NCBI GenBank assembly: GCA_021904315.1 | Contig: CM038916.1 | Location: 7,591,065 to 7,655,064 of the forward strand | Origin: Sphagnum magellanicum | Taxonomy: Eukaryota; Streptophyta; Sphagnopsida; Sphagnales; Sphagnaceae | Direction of reading: 5' to 3' | DNA: 64,000 nucleotides | Shown: positions 47,159 through 57,599 of the stretch, in pieces | Layout: every line of letters begins with the position of its first letter | Position numbering within the stretch: position 1 is the first letter of the stretch | The notes under the pieces: model-generated | Databases searched by the model: none | What the model saw: the letters and a program-made list of their open reading frames with translations, nothing else | Told to the model about the DNA's origin: nothing | Program-made: the position numbers and the translations under genes

Positions 47159-47179
47159 GTGATACCCACTGGGTATCAC
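47159..47179. repeat. Perfect 10-bp palindrome
   Basis: GTGATACCCA and TGGGTATCAC are exact reverse complements around one central C. The half-site GTGATACCCA also occurs at about 31100 within a dispersed family copy. Confidence 0.8.
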
Positions 47180-48900
47180 AGAAAGAAAAAAAACACAAGC
47201 ATTGTCAAATGTGAAGAGCTTGCATTTGCACGCATTTCACTTTTGAAAATGCCCATTCCCTGCTGGAGCCTGATTGGGGCATACAAGGTACCTCTATTTA
47301 CACTCCTACAAAATGTGGAAGGTTTTCTGATTACCAACATTATCTAGCCTACTATGCTTTTGAACCTGAACAAAAAAATGGCACAACAACCGTTCATCAA
47401 AGATGTTACCAAGTGTGTTATGTTAGTCACAATGAAATTAAATAGGAATTGTCTTCTCTCTTAGGACATAAAAGTTTTTTAACAACATGCTGTATGGAGA
47501 GAGTAGTGGTACATTTTTATGTCAAAAGTTTCATTATGAGCTCATCTTTACATGACCTAAGAGGATTAGGTTTTCATTGCTAATGTGATGATTATTGACT
47601 TGACACAAAAAACAATAGTTTCAAATGTCACTAATTGATTAGCAAGTATAACTATGAAATTTAGTGTCACTATTAAAATCTACAAGTATAAAGGGCGTCA
47701 TGAAAAACATCATTTTATTTTAATGGCCATAAAAGTGCATGGCATACCTGGGTGAAATATGGATCATTTCATTAAGGAGTGTGCTTATTTTTTTCATGAT
47801 AGATGATCGAAAGGTCATTTATCCTTTTTTTTTGCATTCAACTTTTCAAGTGATGTGTTAATATTATTTTTTAGCATGATTTAACCTTTATTATAGAGAG
47901 AAAGATTACGTTGACAAGTGATGCTTGTTTTAGACCTCTCATTAATATTAAATCTCACAATTTGCATGCAGATGACATTAGAAGGGCTGTGGGTGAGATT
48001 GCCTCCTACCACAAGAAGGACTAGCTTTTACCTTTTTCTTGGGTCCTGTGGGTTGTGCGTGTTTTAGGCTTCCTTTTTGTCTCCTCTTTGATGGTTCTGG
48101 CCATCGATCTTTTTTGGATTTTTGTGTTTTTAAATTTTTTTTAAAGGTCTTTGATGTCAAACCCAAAGTTGCAACTTGCTTGACATAAGACACATGCAAG
48201 GACACAAGTAATAAGAGGCAGAAGGCTCCACAACCCATAAAGCTGAAGTTTGTCCCTCCTTCCAAAACCAGTAAACAGCAGCAAATGTCTCATAACTGTA
48301 GTCAATGTCAGTTTTATGTTCGAGGTTGTTCTGTTGCATGTCAGAACATGGTCAACAGTTGTGAGTTTGTGTCAATAGGTTGCACCTCTTTGGCACAACT
48401 CACGTACACTGTTGCTTCCAATAGAAAGTATTGCTAGTCAGTTGGGTGGCAAATAGTAGAACATTTACAAAATGTCATTCAGAAAGCACTCTGCCTCAAG
48501 CACTCTCTGCCTCTGTTCTTCCTGACTGTTTCTGTCCTAGAGAATGTGCTATCAGTGTCACCTTAGTAAGGTGACAAACTAGGAGGCAGCATGCACACCT
48601 GAGAACGCCTCAAGTATCATAGGCATGTAAGTGGGCAGAAATCAGCCATTTAAACTGCCTGAAAACCTGCTGAATTGGGAGGTACAGATTACAGACCTGT
48701 GTTTGGGTGGTTCTTTACTTTTATGAAGCACCTTCAGTTCTGGTTCTAAAAAATAAATTGGAACTATCTTGATTTGGGTTCCGCACATAAATGGAACCCC
48801 AAATCCAAGTCCAGTTCCTTAAATATATAGAAAGTTCTGGTTTGAAACTCAGACCCAGTTCGGGTCTAATTCTGATTAACTTTTAGGTGTGCACCCTGGA
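47180..48900. other. Intergenic DNA, no gene recognised
   Basis: No convincing coding exon. From 48720 onward, words of the GGTTCTGGTTCC type recur in a low-complexity way. Confidence 0.5.
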
Positions 48901-49079
48901 AACAGAACCAAACCAGTTAACCTAAAAGCTAATAAGAATCAGAACTGGAACCTTGATTCCCGTTCTGGTTCTAGGTCCTGTTCTCAAAACAAAATTCTGG
49001 TTCCAAAAATCAGACCATTCCAATTTGTTTTGCACTAATCAGAATCAAAATTAAAGATTCTTAAACACCAAAGCAGGTA

Positions 49080-49530
49080 CCTACCCAACATTGGTATAGC
49101 TTTTTCCACAATGTAAAAATGTAGAAGTTTTGGGTCACATTGAACCTGCACCCACCAGTTTACCATGAAGGATGGGTTATAAATGATCTAAAGCAGCTTC
49201 CTGTTCTGTTCCAGTTCCTTAGTTGCTAACCATGGTGGTTAGCTCAGTTGCTTTTTTTTTTCCCTACCTACCTACTGACAACCTGCTTGTGGGTTGTTAG
49301 TAGGTAGGTACTAGGAAAAACAGCCCTTACATATGTATAAACCATCTACTTACCAAATAGTGACCTAATTTCCTACCTACTTACCTATGTATGAGACCTA
49401 TTTCCTACAGAACTGGTTACCAAGGCGAAACCAAATATGAACTCAGTTTAGGTTCATCTACAACTGAGTAACAATGGGCATCCAGTGGATGGTGCACTGG
49501 TGGGTGCTGGTTCACTGTGGCCAAGGTTTT
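49080..49530 (+). repeat. Dispersed inverted-end family, copy with hairpin
   Basis: It includes a foldback at about 49263-49312 (CCTACCTACTGACAACC against GGTTGTTAGTAGGTAGG), CTACCTAC words, ACTCAGTTTAGGTTCATC and the right end GGATGGTGCACTGGTGGGTG followed by CTGGTTCACTGTGGCC. Confidence 0.6.
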
Positions 49531-50700
49531 GGTTTTGTTGCTACTCACACAGGTCTTGTCTTTTAAGTTCAACTTAGGATCTTGGAGATGATTTCCCAAG
49601 CACAAGAGGATTTGCTAATAATTTTGTACAAGGAGAGCTATAAATGGTGCAGATATTTTCACATTAAGTTAGAATCTCAATTTGAAAAGTAATTAGGTTT
49701 TTATCAGTAGTCACTGGGTATCCAATTTTGAGGGAAAACAATACGAGGCATTTCAAAAAAAATGAAAAAGCCACTCTGAAGTTGCCAAATTTAGACAATA
49801 ATTTCTGGTATGTCACCAAAATACAACAGGATTCCTAAAATTCCCTACTTTCCTGACTGACTTATAGCCAAATTTGATTAAGTCTGTATTTTTTTTACTT
49901 GGTTTTTCTCATTCCCCCTCTTTTAACAATTCCTATACTAGGGTTAGATTGATTAGTGCTAGATCGAATGTACTGGAAAAGTATTGATTTCATGTAGAAT
50001 TTGCAAAATCTAGATGAAAAAGGTATTGGATTGGAAAAAAAAAAAGAGGTTTATGAATTTTTCAGAAAAACTAAGTCCTCTTGTGGATGATCACCATACC
50101 ACCTACCTCACAAATTCAAGAAAAAGCCAGTACACTCTATATGTTATATGATGTAATTTGCTTCAAAATGTCTTTCCATGCAAATAAAGAATGGACGTTC
50201 AAATGGAATCACCTAAGCTGAAATATTGAGGACACAGGCATCGATAAGGTAACCGTTGTACCTAGTCACACACATTGAAAGGAGAAGCAAATAAAATAAA
50301 ATCCAGCTTGGGAAGTTCTGTTTTAGTTGGTGGTGCTTTAGGTACATTTCATGACTTCTAATGAGTGGCACCCATGGGGGGGTGGAGGGGGCGGCGAGGT
50401 TGTTGTTGGGCGTTCAATCGATGATGGTTTTGGGCACAAGACAACTAAAAATCGGATGACTCCCATGTGAAGACATGCAATGAGTCCACAATAAAAGGTA
50501 CTTGGGACTCCCCAAAACAAAAAAACAAAAGAGAAAAACACTCAGAAATTCAAGATGGAAGCTAATCAAGATGATTTACTCCCAGGATATATTGTCTACA
50601 CATTGGAATTTAGAAATTCAAGGCAAATCACCTAACAGTTCACCTGCACAGGTCTTTCCTATTGTCATACTTGCTGGCAATTAGAAAGGATACAATGGGT
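49531..50700. other. Intergenic DNA, no gene recognised
   Basis: Mixed composition with no motif-bearing frame. Confidence 0.55.
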
Positions 50701-50734
50701 AAACCAGTCAGTGATTTGCATTTTCACAATGGCC

Positions 50735-51430
50735 AGAGTGAACCAGCAACCATTAGTGCACAATTCAGGATGGATGATGTGTGGATAGGAAACACTTTCC
50801 AATTGTGTTCCTGCCCCCCAATATAAGCTAACCACGGTGATCAAAAATGTGCTAACCATCCACATCCATATACCTAGTTAGTAGTAGTCATAGTGCCTTA
50901 CCTACAGACTTCCCTACATTGTAACTACTTAGATTAACCATCAACTTATCTGTGTTACTTACCTACTTATGAAGGTAATTACATATGTAGGCGAAAGGAG
51001 ATTTAGGTGGGTTTAAAGTTGTATGTGGGGGGGGGGGGGTTGTGTAAGAGTGGGTTCCCCTGAGGGTATGAGCCTGAAGGTGTTCTTGAAACTCAGGAGA
51101 ACTGATGTGCAAGATGGATGGTATGTGAATAGGAAATATTTTTTGGTGTCCCACAGTTAACCATTGTGGTTAGCTCTGTAGTAAGGATTCATATGTATCT
51201 ACATATAGCCTATTATGCACCAATTGCCTTACCTACTTACCAACATATATAGTAACATTACCTACCTATTTACTTATGATACATACTCATCTCCATAGGT
51301 TGTTACCTCGGTGTGAGAAGTAGGTTGGTCTACAGGATAGATTCCCAAGATGGAACTCAGTTGTGATTCATCCCAAACCCATAACGGGGTTCTGGTGGAT
51401 GATGCACTGGTGGGTGTGAGTTGCATAATC
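50735..51430. mobile_element. Inverted-end dispersed element, fullest copy
   Basis: The left end (GTGAACCAGCAACCATTAGTG, then GGATGGATGATG) and the right end (GGTGGATGATGCACTGGTGG, then GTGTGAGTTGC) are approximate reverse complements over about 35 bp. The interior is full of CTACCTAC words and has a poly-G run (about 51027-51039). A related left end at about 51090 suggests that two copies may be nested. No coding potential; a MITE-like non-autonomous DNA transposon is likely. Confidence 0.5.
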
Positions 51431-52029
51431 CTTTCACAATGGGGTTGCCTCTTCACAATACTCAGCAGCCATAACTGGGCTTCACAATACCAGTTGTTGG
51501 AACCATGATTATTTTACATTGAAGCTGCAGTTGCTCATCAATGGATCTACCAAGTACTTGCTCCAAGGACCAATAGGGCCATCTGTCATTCCATAGTAAG
51601 CATTGGACTCCTAGCTGCTTGTTATTGGTTGCTTGCAAACCTTAAAGTGGTGAGATAAAATATGGCAAAATATTGGGGCTTTCAAGACATCACTAGGGAC
51701 AACCTTGGGAACCACAGAGACTGAAGAAAAGGGAAGTGATCTCTTAAGTGATGATAGGTTGAGAGGGTATTTCAACCGAACAAGATTCCAAGTCATGAGA
51801 AGGGATTCCTTCAAGCCACAAAATATACCAACAGATGAAATCTACACCCCCAAAAAAAAAAAATCAACTCGGGGGGACATATTGGGATTTGGGAAGAATC
51901 AAATTGGAAACACCCTAAGCACAAGGTTCTAATGGCAAAGCCCTCAATCATCACTTACCAACTCTCATGTCTCAAGTGCAAATGATAATTCTTGGGCAAT
52001 TTTATAACATCATGTTATAAATGGCACAC

Positions 52030-52250
52030 CTAATCTAGGTAAAGGCTGCTTTTACTACCTTCCTACTAAGAACCTGCTAGCAGCAAGTGGCAGGTTCTTA
52101 GTAGGTAGGTAGTAAAAAGACCAACTGAGCTAACCACCATGGTTAGCTTAGGGAACTGGAACCCAGAAGAAGACCCTTGCAGCCTGAGCACTAACTACCA
52201 TCCATCTTCATGGTGCACTAGTGCGTGCTGCTGCACTCTGTCCCTGTTCA
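52030..52250 (+). repeat. Dispersed inverted-end family, copy with hairpin
   Basis: A foldback at about 52044-52112 pairs TTTTACTACCTTCCTACTAA with TTAGTAGGTAGGTAGTAAAA. It is followed by CTAACCACCATGGTTAGC, ACCATCCATCTTCATGG and the right end TGCACTAGTGCGTGCTGCTG. Confidence 0.6.
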
Positions 52251-52740
52251 GTAAGTGCAAATTAGGGAAACCCAGTTGCAATAATAAGCTTTATGGTTGC
52301 ATGGATTTTCCTTCCGTTGCATAAAACTCCCAGCTCCCCCTGTGAGGTTCAGAGTGTTTTTTTAGGAATTTTTGTTTGTAGGCAAAGCGGCTATCTTCCA
52401 TAGGAAGCTGTACAAAAAGTGGCAATCATCCCTAGGAAGATTTAGCCAAATATGAAATGAAAATTCTTTAATCATCCTTCTATATTTGGCTACACTGAAA
52501 ACCAAATCACATAAATCTGGAGATTTTTATTCTAATTTTTTTTTCACTTCCGGAGATTGAAAAAAACTCCACTTGACTTCTGAATTTTGAATTTCGCCAG
52601 TAAAAAAAAATTGCTGATGAGGTCCTGCCTGGGTACTTACCCACTTCCTTAGGAGTTAACTTAGTTCAACAGAGTCCATGGGACTCAAGAATAAATTTAG
52701 TTTACTTAATTAGTAGTTGTAGTACTTTCTGTGCCTGGCA
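52251..52740. other. Intergenic DNA, no gene recognised
   Basis: Nothing recognisable; short T- and A-runs only. Confidence 0.5.
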
Positions 52741-52904
52741 CTGTCCATAAATAACGGGCTGTGATCCAGCAGCAGCGTAGGTAATGTTTTTGTTACGTAA
52801 TAAAAGTAAGTACTTCCAAGGCCACAGCTCCTGTATCTATCCCGCCCGCCTTGCCTAGTCCCTATTTCCCTTTTCTGGACGCACTAGAGAAGCGCCACCA
52901 ATTG

Positions 52905-52914
52905 CTATTTATAC
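52905..52914 (+). promoter_or_regulatory. TATA-like box
   Basis: CTATTTATAC stands in otherwise GC-balanced sequence, about 360 bp upstream of the miRNA-like hairpin. Confidence 0.4.
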
Positions 52915-53267
52915 GCTACTTCTAGCTCAATATCCTCATCATTCGGTGTTGCATGTCATTGTATGTCTGCTGCGCTCTCATGTTCTGCCTTCCTTTTCGT
53001 CTTCTGCATACTGTGCTTGTATTTCATGTTAGGCTGCTGTGATTACAACACATTGTGCAACTTGAACTCAGTACATCTGCTAGTGTCTCGAAGTTGGTAT
53101 TGGGTAGAAGTGGCGTTGAGAGTTCGGGAATCTCCATGAGTGTTTTTGCTGATCGTCTGTGGACGTTTGTGATCTAGTTTGTGAGTCGATGGACTTGAAT
53201 AGGCATGCGGATTTGCAAGATATATCATTTGAGGACAGGTGTTCGGTCCGTTGTTTTGGCGTAAGGC

Positions 53268-53341
53268 GGTGGGAATGCCTATAACGGCCTGTCAACACTT
53301 ACTATTGTATGTGTTGACGGGTCGTGATGGGCACTCCCAAC
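53268..53341 (+). ncRNA. miRNA-precursor-like hairpin
   Basis: The arm 53268-53301 pairs with 53308-53341 around a 6-nt loop (CTATTG). I count 30 of 34 positions paired, including three G-U pairs, with four isolated mismatches and no bulges. A weaker stem extends outward by about 15 bp with wobble pairs. Few scattered mismatches in a stem longer than 30 bp fit plant MIR rules. Either arm could yield a 21-nt product; I do not recognise the sequence as a known family. A young foldback from an inverted duplication is the main alternative. Confidence 0.45.
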
Positions 53342-54670
53342 GTCTAGCGTTATGGTCATCTTCCGGGCCTCGGGTTGCCTGCCTTCTATCAGGCCCTGAT
53401 AACGCAGGAAAGTGTTCGAAGAACGTTGGCCACTGAGGTGTTTGTAGTCCTTCTGCTTCTGAAGGGAATTCTGTCGCCAGTAGAAATGCATCTTTCCGCT
53501 AGCTGAATCATTTATCAGACTTCCGTTCAAGTATTGTTCTTGCTTTCCAACTTCGTGCTATAGTCTATCTCACCCACTAGATTTACCGATGCTGGGTGTT
53601 GTAGTGTGCTCGAGGAATCGTTTGGTGCGTGTTGCCTTGCTTTGTTGACTCCTTGATAGAAGCTATCCAGATTCTGAATGATTACCAGGAATGTGCGGTC
53701 GTAGGGATACCACTTGTATAGTTAAGCGGTGGGATTGGTAATTGAATCTTAATATTCGTGAAGATTGGATCTAAACATCAATTGAATTGTAGTTTCATAT
53801 GCAGCTGACAGTGGGCATTGTTCGTATATGTTAGGGAAAATTGGATCGTACAAAAATGTCCTAATTTGGGTTGTCAACGGCCTCTAATCTAAGTAGTTTA
53901 GTGGGAGCCACTGACGTATTGTCTCGTTTTGTGCTACAGTTATAGTCGCTGTCCATTGGTCGATTTTTACTCTCAGCTCTTTCAGCTCCTGCAATAGTTG
54001 AAAGCTTGACCGGTGAGTGCAGCGAGGTGGAGAGACGTCCAAAGCAGCTGTGAAAGACCGATCACAGCGGCCTGATGGAAGGATGTCTTTTAGCTTTTTT
54101 TCTGCATGACGGTTATGTAATTTACTTGGGCCTTGATTACAGGTTCATCTGCCTGGTTTTTCATAACAATGTTATTGAGCTCCAGCTATAATGTATGCTC
54201 CAGCTATATCTTTTCTCTTCTAGACTGCATCAAATTATTACCGCATTTTATCACTTAACCACTGACGTAAGGGACGATCTTAATGGTAAACCGAACATTA
54301 AAATGTGTCATTTCACGTTCATTGTTATTACGACTACTGCCATCTGATTATTTAGCTGTTGTGACGTAACTCATTGGTCAAGACTAGTGTGTTTAAAACA
54401 TTGGATGTTTACTGATAGAATTTATAACGATAATAATTATGATTATGCTCTTTAACATCAACCATTGTCAGTTGATTATTGCAAACATTCATGAAATCAT
54501 CAATTGTAATCTTCGATGTCCATGTAATTGAAACACCGTTTTCAACATCAGGTTAAAAGTAGAACTTAAAAGAAAAGGATCCGATTTGATTTTTCCAACA
54601 AAATGTTTTCTATTTAATGTTTTTTTTTCAATTGTTTCGTTACATTAAAAGTAACGATTTGAAAATGTCG

Positions 54671-54826
54671 TTGAACCAGATTAAATGAAGACAGATTAGA
54701 AAAGAAATCGGTTATTTTGGACATCTACAAAGCAAATTGCATTTGTTGAATTGAACCAGATTAAATGAAGGCAGATTAGAAAAGTAATCAATTATTTCGG
54801 ACATCTACAAAGCAAATTGCATCCAT
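54671..54826. repeat. Tandem duplication, 80-bp unit
   Basis: Units start at 54671 and 54751 with TTGAACCAGATTAAATGAAG and share ACATCTACAAAGCAAATTGC. They differ at several sites. Confidence 0.9.
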
Positions 54827-54829
54827 TAA

Positions 54830-55560
54830 TTCTCACAATAAGTTACATGTTTTGTAATACTTCAAAAGCAAAAAATACAATTACAATAATCTACGCAATT
54901 TTATATCATTCAAAAAAAATTTATACCGGCAACCTTTAAACCGTTAGTTCAAACAGAAAAGTTTCTAAAACACTGAACTATTGCATAGAATTTTTTATTA
55001 GTGGCCACTAATGGATAAAGGAGTTCTATATATCTCACCAACTTATTGTATTTCAAACTTATTGTATGGTACTGTTGGCTTAAAAGCTACTAAAGCATTG
55101 ACAAATTCAAAAACTGTTTCTAGTGGTCCACCTAGCGGGACATTAGATGTATAGAAACATAATTTATACGTTCCACATGTGATCTTGAATAGAAAGAATT
55201 TGCTTACAATGTGAAAGAAGCATTCATTCATTGAATCTGACAACAAAATAACTGAGTGTACGAAAAATAATGATTTATCAATTTATTAATTTCATACAAA
55301 TGCAATAATGAATCTCGCCATCCCTGTAGAATTTTGAAATATTAAATATTAAAATTGAAATGGCATTTTATAAACAAACAAAAATTGAGAAATTATTGAA
55401 CTTTTGATATCAACAATCAAATATGCAACTATATTTCTCACGTCTTTAAAAAGAAAACATAATCAACAACAGAATTTTCTACCAACTAGAATTGCAAATG
55501 CTTTCGTATAGTTTGTGAACAAAGACCAAAATTCACTACAAACATAAATGAATAATTAAA
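54830..55560. other. AT-rich intergenic DNA, no gene recognised
   Basis: No motif-bearing frame seen. Confidence 0.55.
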
Positions 55561-55569
55561 AATTTCCCA

Positions 55570-56060
55570 AAATTACAAACATTGGACAAAATATACACAA
55601 CTTCATGTTTCGTCTTCACTCCCTCATTTGAGGCTCCTTTTTCCTCAACTCTATTCTTCCTTTTAAGAACACTTTTTGGAGCATTTGTTGCAATTTTCTT
55701 TTTGTTCTTTAGTGTTATTTACATCTCTTCTCTAGTTCTTTTAACCTTGGCCGGTGGTTTTTGTAGATTGTCCTTTTGATGCACAAACAAATATTGAAAG
55801 AATTTTGCCAATACCAAGATAGATTCATAAGTATTTTTCATATCCCCTTTATTCTGCTTAACATATTTATACCACCTATCCAACTCACTACACAAACTAA
55901 TTTGTGTCTAATCTACTTTTTGCCCCTTCTTTGCTCTCACCAATGTAATAGCATTTTTGTTGCTAAAATATTGTACTTTTTCCCTCTAATAATTGACAAA
56001 TATAATGGTAGGATATTTGACAAAATATGGTAGATCTAGATTCTTTGCATTCCATTAATT
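55570..56060 (-). repeat. Coding-like repeat segment, copy 1
   Basis: The minus strand reads coding-like sequence such as SNKNAITLVRAKKGQK and LCSELDRWYKYVKQNKGDM. A diverged copy lies at about 57200-57480 in the same orientation. The family is unknown to me; it is probably part of a mobile element protein. Confidence 0.4.
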
Positions 56061-56616
56061 TGTAAAAGAATTTGCAAGTGCAAGTATACAACTTTGTAAT
56101 GCCTAAATTGCTAGTGATTTAGTGACTTGTCCTTTCAGTTTCTTTACATACCCTTCCACACACATTCCAAAAACATTTAATGTTGTGTGAATTGAAAGGT
56201 TCTAGTGTTGTGTGGACATGAAAATGTTTCTTTTTTTCAAAAGTTTGTCCCATATTGTTTGTCATCCAAATGATGAGCAATATAAATAACTGCACCATAA
56301 GCATCCAAGACATAAAAAATATTTTAAAAAGCACAACCACTTGGGATGAGCCAATTGAAAAGGTTCAACTTTAAAGGCCAAATTCAAAATGAACTAGGAT
56401 TTTCCTACCTTGGTCATCTAGGTGGTACACATTTAAGCCTAGTAAAGGTCATAGTTTAGGTTGCCTTAGCCTACTTTAAGATTTTATACGTAATTGCTAA
56501 TTATAAGCTCCTAGACCTAGACCTAAGAGTTTAGGTTATAAGTTCCTAAACATAAAGACCTTAGGAATAGGTATTTAATTTTAAGTCTAACTTAGGTTAT
56601 TTATGTTTTATCCATA

Positions 56617-56760
56617 TGGCATAGCCTAGATGGTTAATGTTTAAATGCCACAAGGCATAGTTCAGATGACCAATGTTTAAATGTAATGTGGCATAGTTTA
56701 GTTGGACAATGTTTAGATGCCACGTGGTTTAACTTGGGCAGCCATTGTTTAAATGCCACA
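56617..56760. repeat. Tandem repeat, 36 bp x 4
   Basis: Units start at 56617, 56653, 56689 and 56725 with TGGCATAG-like sequence and contain CAATGTTTAAATGCCAC. The spacing is exactly 36 bp each time, though the units have diverged. Confidence 0.9.
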
Positions 56761-57199
56761 TGGCATTTACTTAGTCAAAATGATGTTTGACCAATCAAAA
56801 ATCATTTGACTGTTATATTGACTAGTCAAAAGTACCAATCAAAATGACTAATCAAAAATGTCAATTTAAGCTTGGTAAAAAAATACATGGCCCAATCACA
56901 ATGGACAGGTTCAAAATGACTTGTCCAAAATGGGTCTTTTTCAACCAAAATTTCTAGTAAAAAAAAAAGGAATTATAATAGTGTTTAATACTTCTGCACA
57001 TGACTTTCTAAGGTCTAACATCCTCTCTTAACTTCCTCCATTGCTTTGAGCCTTCTCCAACTTCATATGTGTTTTTTCTTTTCTACATAAATCTTGGAGA
57101 TCCCCTTGATATTCCCCTCCTACTGTCCAAAACTTGATGTAACTCCTCCTTAAACATCTTGGACTTTTTCTAAATATATGTTATCTTTTTTTATGTACC

Positions 57200-57480
57200 C
57201 TCTAAATCCTCCTAAAACATATACCTAAACAATCTTCCCAAAACCAATGTTGAATGATAAAATTCTTTCTTTTCTTCATGCTTTCACTTGTTTGCATTTT
57301 CTCTTGCATCTTTGTCCATCTATTTAATTCACTACATAGATTATTGAACAAAATCTATGCCTAATCTACCTTAATTCCCTCCTTTACTTTCATGAATGTC
57401 AGGGCATTTTTATTGTTCATGTAATTTATTTTTTCCCTCTGGTAAATCACATATATCATTCCAATTCACACTTTTAAATT
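57200..57480 (-). repeat. Coding-like repeat segment, copy 2
   Basis: It aligns in order with 55790-56010. Shared landmarks on the plus strand are AACTCACTACA/AATTCACTACA, TCTAATCTAC, GCATTTTTNTTG and TTTTTCCCTCT. Interrupted and non-functional. Confidence 0.4.
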
Positions 57481-57599
57481 TGTTCCATTAATCCACATTG
57501 GTATATAGAGGTTTGATGTCATGTTTGAACAACAATTCTTTTGCAAATCTTTTGATTACATGTCCTTTGGGATCTTTAATATAACCACTCTAATAGACA

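Larger units (their letters stand above)
52740..54560 (+). ncRNA. Candidate non-coding transcription unit
   Basis: The region is balanced in composition, lacks the AT-rich repeat words of its flanks, and has no long ORF. A TATA-like box (CTATTTATAC, 52905-52914) is followed by pyrimidine-rich leader-like sequence. About 360 bp downstream lies a strong foldback (53268-53341) resembling a plant miRNA precursor. The limits of any transcript are unknown. It could also be the promoter and leader of a host gene whose coding part I failed to recognise. Confidence 0.4.
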
